From CAVPWP01 sp050789285 (GTDB taxonomy: Bacteria > Pseudomonadota > Alphaproteobacteria > Rhodobacterales > Rhodobacteraceae): 64,000 nt of DNA. The stretch covers positions 992,001-1,056,000 of the forward strand of contig NZ_JBOUVX010000001.1 of the NCBI RefSeq assembly GCF_050789285.1, written 5' to 3'. The position numbers were made by a program, and so were the translations under genes. The number at the start of each line of letters is the position of its first letter. Within the stretch, counting starts at the first letter, position 1. Shown here piece by piece: positions 35,207 through 46,672 of the stretch. The notes under the pieces were generated by a model. The model was not told the DNA's origin. It did no database searches and worked only from the letters and a program-made list of their open reading frames with translations.

Positions 35207-36361
35207 TCAGATCTTCAGGTCCGGAAGGTCGACCCAGCGGCGTTCCCGCGCGCTTTGATAGCCGGCTTCGGCCAGCTGCACGCCCTTGGCGCCTTCGGTC
35301 AGGGTATAGCTCCACGGCCCGTCCTCCAGCACGTGGCGCAGGAACTGCTCCCACTGGACCTTGAAGCCGTTGTCGAAGACCTGGTTGTCGGGCACTTCCT
35401 CCCAGTCCGAGAAGAAGTCCATCGTCTGCGGTTCGTCGGGGTTCCAGACGGGCTTCGGGGTGTTCACGCGATGCTGCGAGAAGCAGCGATGCAGCCCGGC
35501 CACGGCCGAGCCATGCGTGCCGTCGATCTGGAAGGTGACAAGGTCGTCGCGGCGCACGCGGGTGCACCAGCTCGAGTTGATCTGGGCGATGATGTCGCCG
35601 TCCAGAAGGAAGGTCGCGTAGGCCGCATCGTCGGCGGTGGCCTCATAGGGCGCGCCGGCCTCGTCCCAGCGCTTGGGGATGTGGGTCGCGGTGGTGCACA
35701 TCACCGACCGCACCGGCGCCACGACGTTGTCGAGCACATAGCGCCAATGGCACAGCATGTCCGACACGATGCCGCCGCCGTCCGCGGCGCGATAGTTCCA
35801 CGACGGACGCTGCGCGGGCATCCAGTCGCCCTCGAACACCCAGTAACCGAAATCGCCCTTCACCGAGAGGATGCGCCCGAAGAAGCCTGAATCGCGCAGC
35901 CGCTTCAGCTTGCGCAGGCCGGGCAGGTCGAGCTTGTCGTGGACGATGCCGTTCTTCACGCCCTTCGCCTTGGCATAGCGCGCGATCTCGACCGCCTCTG
36001 TCAGCCCTTCCGACACGGGCTTCTCGGAATAGACATGCTTGCCCGCGTCGATGGCCTTCTTCAGAAGCCCCGGCCGCAGCTTGGTCGAGGCGGCGTCGAA
36101 AAAGATCGTGTCGTCGGGGTTCGCGAGGGCCGCGTCGAGGTCGGCGCTCCACCGCTCGATGCCAAGGCGCCGGGCCAGGGCTTCGATCTTGGCGGCGTTG
36201 CGGCCGACGATGATCGGGTCGGGAAGGACGCGCCGTCCGTCCGACAGAAGCACGCCGCCCTCCTTGCGGATGGCCAGCACCGAGCGGACAAGATGCTGGT
36301 TCAGGCCCATGCGTCCGGTGACGCCGTGCATGATGATTCCGATGCGGGCAGCTTGCGCCAT
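35207..36361 (-). CDS. Gfo/Idh/MocA-family oxidoreductase
   Basis: 384 residues. Of three in-frame starts (36370, 36367, 36361) the ATG at 36361 has the best spacing, 8 bases, from GGGAGGAG. Rossmann start IGIIMHGVTGRMGLNQHLV, with GVTGRMG replacing the usual GxGxxG, and VYSEKPVSEG as the conserved EKP. The substrate-side Lys/Asp/His region reads GIVHDKLDLPGLRKL and GGIVSDMLCHWRYVLDN. Likely NAD-dependent oxidation of a sugar hydroxyl, followed by the DUF993 protein. It is divergent from the BMP-type ABC importer, with a TetR-like site between. Confidence 0.9.
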   Translation of the reverse strand: MAQAARIGIIMHGVTGRMGLNQHLVRSVLAIRKEGGVLLSDGRRVLPDPIIVGRNAAKIEALARRLGIERWSADLDAALANPDDTIFFDAASTKLRPGLLKKAIDAGKHVYSEKPVSEGLTEAVEIARYAKAKGVKNGIVHDKLDLPGLRKLKRLRDSGFFGRILSVKGDFGYWVFEGDWMPAQRPSWNYRAADGGGIVSDMLCHWRYVLDNVVAPVRSVMCTTATHIPKRWDEAGAPYEATADDAAYATFLLDGDIIAQINSSWCTRVRRDDLVTFQIDGTHGSAVAGLHRCFSQHRVNTPKPVWNPDEPQTMDFFSDWEEVPDNQVFDNGFKVQWEQFLRHVLEDGPWSYTLTEGAKGVQLAEAGYQSARERRWVDLPDLKI

Positions 36362-36390
36362 TTTCATCACTCCTCCCTGTGCTTAGCCAT

Positions 36391-36410
36391 GTTACTTACT
36401 TGTTAGTAGC
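36391..36410. promoter_or_regulatory. TetR-type operator candidate between Gfo/Idh and BMP operons
   Basis: GTTACTTACTTGTTAGTAGC contains TACT-TGTT-AGTA (36397-36408) and shares the GTTACYTACT half with the site before tctC. It sits 30 bases upstream of the oxidoreductase start and 218 upstream of the BMP binding protein. Confidence 0.5.
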
Positions 36411-36627
36411 AAGTATGGCAAGCCACTTGGAACATCCTTCGCCACCCTTGTTCGGAGGGCCGCGCGGGCGGGGGTCCGGGCGGCGTTGACGGCGGTCAAT
36501 GCGGGTCCAGGACCGGGCCCCTAGCCTTCGATCGAGCGTCCGTCACGGACGCCCGCGGGGTCGATGCGGCCCTGGCGCGCCATCCGTCGCGCGCCGGCCC
36601 AGCCTGCGGAACCGGGAGGAGGGAACG

Positions 36628-37653
36628 ATGCATGCATTTCGCCTGAACACGCTTGCCGCGGCCATCGCCGCGGGGCTGGCGGCCTTTGCCCCGCAGGGCG
36701 CGGCCGCCTTCACCGCCTGCCAGGTCACCGACACCGGCGGGATCGACGACAACAGCTTCAACCAGACTGCCTGGAAGGGGGTTCAGGACGCGATGTCCGG
36801 GCTTGGGATCGAAGGGCGCTTCCTCGAAAGCCAGGCCGAGACCGACTATGAGGCGAACATCAACTCGCTTCTGGGCGGGGGCTGCGACATCATCGTGACG
36901 GTGGGCTTCCTTCTGGGCGATGCGACCAAGACCGCCGCCGAGGCCAACCCCGACCAGAAGTTCTCGATCGTCGACTTCGCCTATGACCCGCCGATCCCGA
37001 ACGTGCTGGGCCAGGTCTATGCCACCGACGAAGCCGCCTTCCTTGCGGGCTACCTGTCGGCCGGAATGACCAAGTCGGGCATCGTCGGCACCTTCGGCGG
37101 GATCAACATCCCGCCGGTGACGATCTTCATGGACGGCTTCGCGCGCGGCGTGGCGCATCACAACGCCACCAAAGGTACCGAGGTGCGCGTCCTGGGCTGG
37201 AACCCCGACACGCGCGAGGGGCTGTTCACCAACAACTTCGAGTCGCTCGACGACGGCCGGGCTTTCGCACAGAACCTTTATGACGAGGGCGCCGACATCG
37301 TGCTTCCGGTCGCGGGGCCCGTGGGCCTTGGTTCGGCCGCTCTGGCGAATGAACTGGGCACCGAGGCGCTGAAGATCATCGGCGTCGACGCCGATCTTTA
37401 CCTGACCGACCCCGAAAGGGGCGATGTCTATCTGACCTCGATCATGAAGAACATGGATGCCACCGTGTTCAACGTGATCAAGGCCGCGATGGACGGCAGT
37501 TTCGAAGGCGGGGTGATCGTCGGCACTCTGGCCAATGGCGGCGTCGGCCTTGCCCCCTTCCACGATTTCGAGGGCGCCGTGCCCGAGGGTCTCAAGGCCG
37601 AACTCGACGCCATCCGCGAGGCCATCGTCGCGGGCGAGTTGTCCGTGAACTGA
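36628..37653 (+). CDS. BMP-family ABC substrate-binding protein (nucleoside type)
   Basis: 341 residues. Start ATG 36628 follows GGGAGGAGGG. Signal peptide about 1-27 with cleavage before FTACQV. No lipobox is evident, so soluble periplasmic. The PnrA/Med fold is shown by TDTGGIDDNSFNQTAWKGV at the mature N-terminus, NPDQKFSIVDFAYD, AAFLAGYLSAGMTKSG and YLTSIMKNMDATVFNVIKA. Known family members bind purine nucleosides. It leads a four-gene importer operon. Transport of a nucleoside or nucleoside-like compound is inferred. Confidence 0.92.
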   Translation: MHAFRLNTLAAAIAAGLAAFAPQGAAAFTACQVTDTGGIDDNSFNQTAWKGVQDAMSGLGIEGRFLESQAETDYEANINSLLGGGCDIIVTVGFLLGDATKTAAEANPDQKFSIVDFAYDPPIPNVLGQVYATDEAAFLAGYLSAGMTKSGIVGTFGGINIPPVTIFMDGFARGVAHHNATKGTEVRVLGWNPDTREGLFTNNFESLDDGRAFAQNLYDEGADIVLPVAGPVGLGSAALANELGTEALKIIGVDADLYLTDPERGDVYLTSIMKNMDATVFNVIKAAMDGSFEGGVIVGTLANGGVGLAPFHDFEGAVPEGLKAELDAIREAIVAGELSVN

Positions 37654-37666
37654 CCGGCAGGGCCCC

Positions 37667-39174
<1,508 letters not shown>

Positions 39175-39178
<4 letters not shown>

Positions 39179-40320
39179 GCCTGTCTGACGCCAACGCCCG
39201 CGTCGACGAGGCCGTGCAGGCGCTCTTGACCCGCGCCGCGCCGGGCCGGGCGCGCTTCGAGGATCTGGTGGTCGTCCCGGTCTTCGCCGTGATCGTGGCG
39301 TTGATCCTAGGCGCGCTCGTGATGCTGGCGACAGGGGTCGATCCGGCGACTGTGGGCCAGTCCTACGTCGCGCTCCTGCGCGGGTCGCTTGGCTCGGTCA
39401 ACGCGCTGTCGGAAACCGTGACGTCGGCGATTCCGCTTGTGATCTGCGGCCTGGGCCTGGCGCTGGGGTTCCAGGCCGGGCTGTTCAACATCGGGGCCGA
39501 GGGGCAGCTTCTGATGGGTGGCATCGCGGCGGTGATCGCGGGCTTCACCTTCGCGGGTCTTCCCGCGGGGCTTCTGCTGCCGCTCTGCCTTCTGGTCGGC
39601 GCGGCGGTGGGCGCCGCCTACGCCTCGATCGCGGGGGTGCTTCGGGCGGTCACTGGCGCGCACGAGGTGATCACCACGATCATGCTCAACCTCACGTCCT
39701 ACCGCATTCTCGACTACCTCCTGCGCCTGCCCTATGTGCAGCGCGAAGGGCGCTCGGACCCGATCTCGAAATCGGTGCCCGACGGGGCGGGCCTGCCGCG
39801 ACTTCTGTCGGCGATCGACCCGAACCTCAGGCTGCATGCCGGGGTCTTCCTGATGCTGGCCTGCGTCGCGCTGGTCTGGTTCGTCATCTACCGCACGCGG
39901 CTTGGGTTCGAGTTCCGCGCCAGCGGCGCCAATCCCGACGCGGCGCGCTATGCCGGCATCCGGGCGGGCGTCATCATCGTCGCGGCCATGGCGGCGGCGG
40001 GCGCGCTGGCGGGGCTTGCGGGCGCCAACCAGGTGCTGGGGGTGCTGGGCCGGGCATCGCCGGGCTTCTCGGCCGGGATCGGGTTCGATGCCATCGCGGT
40101 GGCCCTGTTGGGGCGGTCGCACCCGGTGGGGGTGCTCTTCGCGGGGCTTCTCTTCGGCGCGCTCGAGGCCGGCGGGCGGCAGATGCAGGTCGACGCGGGC
40201 GTCAGCGTCGACCTGATCGGCATCATCCAGTCGCTCATCATCGTCTTCATCGCGGCGCCGCTGCTGGTCCGGGCGCTGTTCCCCTGGGGCTTCCGGCGGA
40301 ACGGAGGAGGGGCGCGATGA
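39175..40320 (+). CDS. ABC transporter permease, BPD_transp_2 family (nucleoside type, first subunit)
   Basis: 381 residues with about eight to ten membrane helices. ICGLGLALGFQAGLFNIGAEGQLLMGG (quoted parts GLFNIGAEGQ) is the hallmark of the YufP/NupB subfamily, and GAHEVITTIMLNLTSY and FEFRASGANPDAARYAGI form the conserved cytoplasmic loop. The two permeases form a heterodimer with the one next door. It overlaps both neighbours by 4 bases. Confidence 0.93.
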
Positions 40321-41591
40321 CCGACGTCGCAACCCCCGGCTTCGGCACCCCCGGCGCGGCCGACCCGGTGCGGATGCGCCAGACCCGCGTGGTGGGCGTG
40401 ATCCTGCTGCTGCTCTCTGCCTTCGTGGCCTGGGTCTTCGGCGGCGGGAGCGAGGGGGTCGCGACCTTCAACCTGACCCGCCCGACCGACGCCCTGCCGA
40501 TCGGGCCGCTGGTCGTGCCGGCCGCGCCCTTCGCCTATGCTGCCTCGGCGATCCTCGCCTTTCTGGGCGCGCGGCAGTTCCTGCGCGGCGGCGGGCGCTG
40601 GACCGGGCTGTCGCTGGGCCTGGGCCTGGCGCTTGCGGTCTTCGCCTTTCTGGTCTGGGCGACGGCGGGCAAGTCCTTTTCGCTGACGGGCATGTTGCAG
40701 GCCACGGTCGTGCGCGCGGTGCCGATCGCGCTGGGGGGGCTCGCCGGCACGCTCTGCGAACGTTCGGGCGTGGTGAACATCGCGATCGAGGGGATGCTGC
40801 TGGCCGGCGCCTTCACCGGCGCGCTGGTCGGCTCGGTGCTGGGCGGGATCGGCGGGCTTGCCGCCGCGGTCGCCATCGGCGGGCTTTTCGGCTTCATCCT
40901 GGCACTTCTGGTCGTCACCTACCGGATGGATCAGATCATCGCGGGCGTGGTGATCAACCTCTTCGTGCTTGGGCTTACGTCCTATGTCTCAAGCCAGGTC
41001 TTCGCCGAGGCGCGATGGCTGAACAACGCCCCCGTCTTTCGCGCGATCCCCATCCCGATCCTTTCGGACATTCCGGTGATCGGGCCGACGCTCTTCCAGC
41101 AGAATATCTTCGTCTACGGCGCGCTGGTGATGGTCGCGGTCGCGACCTACTACCTTTTCCACACGCGGATCGGCCTGCGCACCCGCGCGGTGGGCGAACA
41201 CCCCCGCGCCGCCGATACCCTTGGCGTCAACGTCTATCGCATCCGCTATCTCAACGTGACGCTGGGCGGCATGGTGGCGGGCTTCGGGGGCGCCTGGTTC
41301 ACGCTGGGCTCGGTCGGCCGCTTCGACGAGAACATGACCGGCGGGCGCGGCTTCATCGGGCTTGCCGCGATGATCTTCGGACGCTGGCACCCGGTGGGCG
41401 CGCTGGCCGCCGCGCTCGTGTTCGGCTTCGCGGATTCGCTTCAGCAGAAGCTCGCACTTCTGGGCACGCCGATCCCGTCCGAGTTCCTGGCCATGGCGCC
41501 CTACATCGCCACCATCGTGGTCGTTGCGGGGCTGGTCGGGCGGGCGAAGCCGCCGGCCGCGGACGGCAAGCCCTACGTCAAGGAAGAGTGA
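40317..41591 (+). CDS. ABC transporter permease, BPD_transp_2 family (nucleoside type, second subunit)
   Basis: 424 residues, longer than the usual about 320 because of an N-terminal extension with two extra hydrophobic segments (VVGVILLLLSAFVAWVFGG and a second near residue 65). The conserved core has GGLAGTLCERSGVVNIAIEG (about 141-160), YRMDQIIAGVVINL and TRAVGEHPRAADTLG. Last gene of the importer operon. It converges on the SulP gene with 7 bases between the stops. Confidence 0.92.
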   Translation: MTDVATPGFGTPGAADPVRMRQTRVVGVILLLLSAFVAWVFGGGSEGVATFNLTRPTDALPIGPLVVPAAPFAYAASAILAFLGARQFLRGGGRWTGLSLGLGLALAVFAFLVWATAGKSFSLTGMLQATVVRAVPIALGGLAGTLCERSGVVNIAIEGMLLAGAFTGALVGSVLGGIGGLAAAVAIGGLFGFILALLVVTYRMDQIIAGVVINLFVLGLTSYVSSQVFAEARWLNNAPVFRAIPIPILSDIPVIGPTLFQQNIFVYGALVMVAVATYYLFHTRIGLRTRAVGEHPRAADTLGVNVYRIRYLNVTLGGMVAGFGGAWFTLGSVGRFDENMTGGRGFIGLAAMIFGRWHPVGALAAALVFGFADSLQQKLALLGTPIPSEFLAMAPYIATIVVVAGLVGRAKPPAADGKPYVKEE

Positions 41592-41598
41592 TCCCGCC

Positions 41599-43773
41599 TC
41601 AGGCGTCCATCGCGAAGACAAGCGCCGTCGTTCGCCCCAGGCGTTCGGCCAGAAGCCGGGCGATCGCCGCCTGGAAGCGCGCGGCAAGGGCCGGGTCCTC
41701 GGCCGCCGCCCGTTCGAGCGAGCCGCGCGAGACGCGCAGGATGACCGAAGGTTCGTCCGCGACCACGCTGGCGGTCCGGCTGGTGCCGGCGGCGAAGGCG
41801 ATCTCGCCCACGACGGCGCCGGGCAGGAAGCTTGCCACCCGCGCCCGGCTTCCGTCGGCCTGGGTGATCCAGGCCGACAGGCGCCCTTCTGCCAGATAGG
41901 CCAGGTCGTCGCCCGGATCGCCCTGGGCGTAAAGCACCCCGCCGGCGCCAAGCGCGGCACGTTCCTCGACCAGCGGCAACCCGCGCGCCGTCGCCTCGGC
42001 CAAAAGCGCGCCGAAGGCGGACATCGGGTCGTCGTGGCCGCCCCCCTCGGTCCCGTCGCCGCCGGCCAGCAGGTCGTCCTCGGCCCGCTGCAAGCCGTCG
42101 GCAAGGGTCGGATAAAGCGCAAGTCCCGCGTGCCCGGCGAGCGGGCCCAGCGTGTCGCGCAGCCGGTCCGAGACGCCGGTGAACCCGACCTGAACGCCGC
42201 GTTGCACCGCAAGGTCGACCAGCCGCCCCAGCGCGAAGGAGGCCGAGACATCCAGCCCGCTGACCCGGCGGAAATCGATCAGCAGGTGATGGATGCTTGC
42301 GCCAGGGCGGGTGATCTCGGCGCTGACGCGCTCGAACAGGCCGTTCGCCGTGCCGAAGAACAGGAACCCCTGCAACTCGAAGATCAGCGTCTGCTCGCCC
42401 TTGGCCACAAGCGTCGCGATATCGCGTTCGGGGCGCTCGGTCGGCGACAGGCGCAGCCGGCCCGAGACCCGGTTGCGCACCACGTCCACCCGGGAATAGG
42501 CCAGCGTGAACAGCACCGAAGCCGCGATCGTTCCCAGGATGATCGCCACGACGAAATCGAAGGCGATCGCCGTTGCAAGGATCGTCGCCACGATGGCGAA
42601 GTCGATCCGCGGCATCGACCGCCGCGCGACCACCAGCCAGTGCCACAGGAACTCGATCCCCAGAAAGACGAGGATCAGCGCGATCGCCCCCTTGGGCACG
42701 AAGGCGACATAGCCAAGCCCGCCCCACAGCACCGCCACGATCACCGCCCCGGCTGTCAGCCCGATGGCGGGCACCGGCACCCGCACCAGCGCGCGGCTCA
42801 GCTGATAGACCGACACCGAATGAAAGCCCACGAAGCCGCAGCCGGCCGAGGCGGCCATGCTGGCCAGCCCCGCGCGCGTCATCTCGCGGTCAAGGTCGAA
42901 GGACCGGCCCATCTGCACCTCAAGGGCCGAGACGCTCATCACGATGCCGAGGATGGTCAGAAAGGCGATCGCCCCGATCGTCCAGACCTGCCCCGTGACT
43001 GCGGCGAAATCCGCCCGGCCGGCCTCGGACAGCGCCAGCACGATCCCGGTCCCGTCGCCCGGCCCGCCCAGAAGTAGGCCCATCGACGCCGCCTCGGCCA
43101 GGCCCAGCCCGTTGAACGCAAGGAAGGCCGCGAAGCCAAGCAGATACAGCGCCACGCCGCCAAGCAGCGTCGCCGACGGGCCAAGCCAGCGCGACGCCAG
43201 CATCATGCCCGCCCCAGCAATCACAAGGGGACCCCACCGGAAAAGCGCCGCGGGATCGGCAAGCGACGCAAGGCCAAGGGGCGCGCCGGTCACAAGCTCG
43301 ATCCCGCCTTCGAGAAGGAAATAGCCGGTCGCCGCCAGGAAGCCGCCGATCACCGGGTAGGGGATGAACCGTGCCTGCTGGCCAAGGCGTGCCCGCCCGA
43401 TCAGGAAGATGGCAAGGCCCGCGACGAAGGTCGACAGCGCGGTGAAGACCGCCACGGTGGCGAACAGGGTGGCCGGCGCCGCGTCCGCCAGCGCCGCCGC
43501 GATCCCGGACGCGGCCAGGGCGACCAGCACGACGGGCGAGGCCTGGTTGCCCCACCACGTTCCCGGCACCGACCCGGACAGGGCCGAGGCGAAGGCATAG
43601 ACCGCGCTGCCGAAGACCGCCATCGAGATGCCGGCGTCCCGGAAGGGCGCAAGCGGGCCGCTGAACACCACCGCCGCATAGGACATCGAGAAGGCCAGCG
43701 ACATCAGCGCGACAAGGACGCCGGTCCCGGCGGCGCGAAGCAGACCTGGCCCTGCGGCAGGTTCGGTCGCCAA
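41599..43773 (-). CDS. SulP-type anion transporter with STAS and C-terminal cNMP-binding domain
   Basis: 724 residues. The membrane part (about 15-430) shows ILTILGIVMSVSALEVQMGR, GFHSVSVYQLSRALVR and LGTIAASVLFTLAYSRVDVV typical of SulP. A STAS domain follows (about 445-565: IFELQGFLFFGTANGLFE, LLIDFRRVSGLDVSASFALG). Then a cyclic-nucleotide-binding barrel (about 595-715) with YAQGDPGDDLAYLAEGRL and AVVGEIAFAAGTSRTA. The probable start is TTG 43773 with GAGGG upstream. SulP proteins carry sulfate, bicarbonate or other anions. The added domain suggests control by cAMP or cGMP. Substrate unknown. Confidence 0.9.
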   Translation of the reverse strand: MATEPAAGPGLLRAAGTGVLVALMSLAFSMSYAAVVFSGPLAPFRDAGISMAVFGSAVYAFASALSGSVPGTWWGNQASPVVLVALAASGIAAALADAAPATLFATVAVFTALSTFVAGLAIFLIGRARLGQQARFIPYPVIGGFLAATGYFLLEGGIELVTGAPLGLASLADPAALFRWGPLVIAGAGMMLASRWLGPSATLLGGVALYLLGFAAFLAFNGLGLAEAASMGLLLGGPGDGTGIVLALSEAGRADFAAVTGQVWTIGAIAFLTILGIVMSVSALEVQMGRSFDLDREMTRAGLASMAASAGCGFVGFHSVSVYQLSRALVRVPVPAIGLTAGAVIVAVLWGGLGYVAFVPKGAIALILVFLGIEFLWHWLVVARRSMPRIDFAIVATILATAIAFDFVVAIILGTIAASVLFTLAYSRVDVVRNRVSGRLRLSPTERPERDIATLVAKGEQTLIFELQGFLFFGTANGLFERVSAEITRPGASIHHLLIDFRRVSGLDVSASFALGRLVDLAVQRGVQVGFTGVSDRLRDTLGPLAGHAGLALYPTLADGLQRAEDDLLAGGDGTEGGGHDDPMSAFGALLAEATARGLPLVEERAALGAGGVLYAQGDPGDDLAYLAEGRLSAWITQADGSRARVASFLPGAVVGEIAFAAGTSRTASVVADEPSVILRVSRGSLERAAAEDPALAARFQAAIARLLAERLGRTTALVFAMDA

Positions 43774-44040
43774 TCGTCGGTCCCTCGTGTCTTGTTCAAG
43801 GCGTCTTCGGGGGTCACAGCATAAGCGCGCAGGGCGATCTGTAAACCGTTAATCCGCTTTGGCTTTTCTCGTCGGGACATGGGGGCCTTGCGGGGGCGTC
43901 CGGCGCGGCGGCGCATGGCGGCGTCGTGTCTGTCGTGCTTCCCTTGCGTCACCCTGCCGACAAAGGCCGCGCCGCGGGGTGCATCGCGGTCCAACATGTG
44001 CTTGTGTGCCGAAAAACATACAGGCAAAGGAAAGGTGCGA

Positions 44041-44436
44041 GTGAGAGACGTCCTTGTTCCGACGCTGGGTCTACTGGCGTTACTTCAGCTGAAACACGTC
44101 CTTGCGGACTTCGTCTTCCAGTCGCCCTACATCATCTCGAACCGCTGGATCTACGGGCACCCCGGGGGGCTGCTGCATGTCGCGGTACATGCGGCCGGCA
44201 GTCTTGCGGCCGTCGCGATCATGGGGCTTCCGGGTCTTGCCGCGCTGTCGGTCCTGCTGATCGGCGAGGCGGTGGTGCATTACCATATCGACTGGACCAA
44301 GGACAACGTCGTGCGGCGCTATGCGTGGACGCCGAAGGACGCGAAGTTCTGGTATGCCACCGGGGTCGACCAGGGGCTGCACCAGGCGACCTACCTTGCC
44401 ATGGCGGGTTACTGGGCGGCCAGCCTGCCGCTTTGA
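44041..44436 (+). CDS. DUF3307-family membrane protein
   Basis: 131 residues. I chose GTG 44041 after AAAGGAAAGG. A second GTG at 44035 is possible and the frame upstream to 43879 lacks support. Three to four hydrophobic segments. LKHVLADFVFQSPYIISNRW, YGHPGGLLHVAVHAAG and VVHYHIDWTKDN match the conserved His/Asp-rich face of DUF3307. Function unknown. Conserved His and Asp in membrane segments hint at a metal site. The 3' end overlaps the convergent cyclase gene by 28 bases. Confidence 0.8.
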   Translation: MRDVLVPTLGLLALLQLKHVLADFVFQSPYIISNRWIYGHPGGLLHVAVHAAGSLAAVAIMGLPGLAALSVLLIGEAVVHYHIDWTKDNVVRRYAWTPKDAKFWYATGVDQGLHQATYLAMAGYWAASLPL

Positions 44437-46616
44437 CGCGCGGGGCGGCCTGACACCGCGTCGCCGCCGGGCGCGTCGGCGATGAAGTCCGCGATCCGCC
44501 CCGGCAGCCTGTCGTAAAAGCCCGCCAGACCGGGGCACAGCGCCTCGCCCGCCTCGGCGCAGCGCGCCCTGAGTTCGGCATCGTCCTGCCCGGACGCAAG
44601 GCCGGCCAGAAGGGCGCCATGCATCTCGCGCAGGCGCACGAAGGCTGGGCTTGCGGCCATGGCCTCGTCGCCCACGGCGATTGCCACCGGGATGCGGTCG
44701 CTCACCCCCTTCAGGGCCAGATCGCCGGCCTCGAGCATCGCGAACCCCGGCACCGCGCGCGCCACCTCGTCGCTGACGAGGATGTCGAAGGCCACATGGC
44801 GGCAGTTGGCCTCGATCCGCGCCGCCTGGTTCACGGTCTCGCCGATCACCGAATAGTTGTAGCGCGCCCGCGACCCCATGTTGCCCACGCAGGCGCTACC
44901 CGAGGCAAGGCCGAAGGCCACGTCGATCGTGCGCAGACCCTGCGCCTGGCGCGCCGCGTTGAAGCGCGCAAGCGCCGCGCGCATCGCCAGCGTCGCCCGG
45001 CAGGCCGCGACCGGGTGATCGGGCATGTCGAGCGGCGCGTTCCAGAACGCCATGATCGAATCGCCGACATACTTGTCGATCGTGCCGCGGGTCTTCAGGA
45101 TCTCGTCCGTCAGATCGGTGAACAGCGCGTTGAGCAGCGCCACCAGATCATGCGCGGGCATGGATTCGCTCAGCGGCGTGAAGCCGCGGATGTCGCTGAA
45201 CAGGATCGTGACCTCGCGCACCTCGCCGCCAAGCTCGAGGCTGTGTCCCCGCTTCTCGATCTCGCCCAGGACGTCTTCCGAGACGTACTTCGAGAAGGAC
45301 CGCCGGATCAGGCGCTTCTCGCGGTCCGAGGCGACGAACTGAAGCATCGCAAGGCCCGAAAAGGCCAGAAACCCGCCCAGCATCGGAAAGGTCACGTCGA
45401 AGAGCACGCCCATGCGGTTGAACATGAACCAGCTCGACGACAGCAGAAGCGCGCCCGCCGAGGTCCCCGCAAGAAGCGATCCGCCCGCCGTCGTGACCGC
45501 CATCACCACCGATACGATCACGCCGATCAGGATCAGCGCGAGGATCTCGAACCCGCCGATCAGGTCCGAGCGGATCAGGTAGGTGTCGGTCAGGATCTGC
45601 TCGATGATCTGCGCGTGGATCGACACGCCGGGCACGGATTCGCCCAGCGCCGTGGTGCGGATGTCGAGAAGCCCGGCCGCCGAGGTGCCGATCAGCACGA
45701 CATGCCCCTCGATCGCGGGCAGAAGCGCCTCGGTCAGCTCCGGGTTCAAAAGATCGACCGCCGAGACATAAAGCGACGGGTCGTCGCGGCGATAGCGGAC
45801 GCGCAGTTGCCCGTCGTCGTCGGTGGGGATGTCGTAGCCCGCCACCCGCAGGAAGCTCAGCCCGCTCGTGTCCTCGTTGCCCATCAGGACATAGGTGGAT
45901 TCCCCCAACGCCAGGCGGATCGCCTCGACCGCCAGCGCCGGGATCGGACCGTTCGGGCCCGCCCAGACCAGCGGCACCGTGCGCACGATGCCGGAATCGT
46001 TGCCCTCGGGGCTTACGTTGATGGCGCCAAGCCCAAGCGCGGCCTCTTCCAGCATCGGCACGATGGGGGTCGTGGTCGGCATCTGCGCCAGATAGGCCGA
46101 CGGCGCCGGTCCGACCTCGACGAAGCCTGCAAGCGTGCGCGTATCGGTGCTGCCCGCCGCGCCGGCCGAGGCCGTGCCGAGGCTGACGAAGCCCTGCAGC
46201 ATCGCATCGGCGAAGACGCGGTCGTTGTCGACCGACGCCAGGCTTTCCAGCCAGGGCGCCGACCCCGCGGCCGCCCGCACCAGCGGGTCATCGACCAGCC
46301 GCGCCGCGGACAGGCGGTCGGGTTCGGCGAAGATCACGTCGAAACTGACCGAGGCCGCGCCCAGAGCGGTCAGCCGCTCGACGATCTCGGCCATCCGGTA
46401 GCGCGGCCAGGGCCACTGTCCCAGCGCGGCGAGCGAGGCCTCGTCGATGTCGATGACGCGCACCGGGATGCCGGGCTCAAGCTGCCGCGGCGCCAGGCGC
46501 TGCAGCAGGTCGAAATAGCTTTCGCGCACCGCTTTGACCGGCCAGGGATCGGCCGCGCGCACGGCCACCAGCGCGGCCAGAAGTCCCAGGGCGACAAGCA
46601 GAACCAGACGGCGCAT
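44409..46616 (-). CDS. CHASE2-domain class III adenylate/guanylate cyclase
   Basis: 735 residues. An N-terminal helix (about 3-20), a periplasmic CHASE2 sensor (about 30-335; RVIDIDEASLAALGQWPWPR, INVSPEGNDSGIVRTVPL, GHVVLIGTSAAGLLDIR), three membrane helices (about 345-425), then the catalytic domain (about 475-655). Metal Asp residues lie in LFSDIRGFTPLSES and YVGDSIMAFW. The Lys in TIDKYVGD fits adenine selection. Asn and Arg of the transition-state site are in GETVNQAARIE. It likely makes cAMP in response to a periplasmic signal. It lies downstream of the FecR gene (56-bp gap), a familiar CHASE2 neighbour. Confidence 0.92.
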   Translation of the reverse strand: MRRLVLLVALGLLAALVAVRAADPWPVKAVRESYFDLLQRLAPRQLEPGIPVRVIDIDEASLAALGQWPWPRYRMAEIVERLTALGAASVSFDVIFAEPDRLSAARLVDDPLVRAAAGSAPWLESLASVDNDRVFADAMLQGFVSLGTASAGAAGSTDTRTLAGFVEVGPAPSAYLAQMPTTTPIVPMLEEAALGLGAINVSPEGNDSGIVRTVPLVWAGPNGPIPALAVEAIRLALGESTYVLMGNEDTSGLSFLRVAGYDIPTDDDGQLRVRYRRDDPSLYVSAVDLLNPELTEALLPAIEGHVVLIGTSAAGLLDIRTTALGESVPGVSIHAQIIEQILTDTYLIRSDLIGGFEILALILIGVIVSVVMAVTTAGGSLLAGTSAGALLLSSSWFMFNRMGVLFDVTFPMLGGFLAFSGLAMLQFVASDREKRLIRRSFSKYVSEDVLGEIEKRGHSLELGGEVREVTILFSDIRGFTPLSESMPAHDLVALLNALFTDLTDEILKTRGTIDKYVGDSIMAFWNAPLDMPDHPVAACRATLAMRAALARFNAARQAQGLRTIDVAFGLASGSACVGNMGSRARYNYSVIGETVNQAARIEANCRHVAFDILVSDEVARAVPGFAMLEAGDLALKGVSDRIPVAIAVGDEAMAASPAFVRLREMHGALLAGLASGQDDAELRARCAEAGEALCPGLAGFYDRLPGRIADFIADAPGGDAVSGRPARQSGRLAAQ

Positions 46617-46672
46617 GGGATCAGCCCCCTGGCCTTGCCGGGCGCGGGTCGCGTGGCCGCGCCCTCATCGGA

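Noticed and set aside
36499..37653. Longer start (36499) for the BMP binding protein
   Set aside because: The strong ribosome site GGGAGGAGGG directly precedes ATG 36628, which also gives a proper signal peptide. The upstream part is Arg-rich leader sequence.
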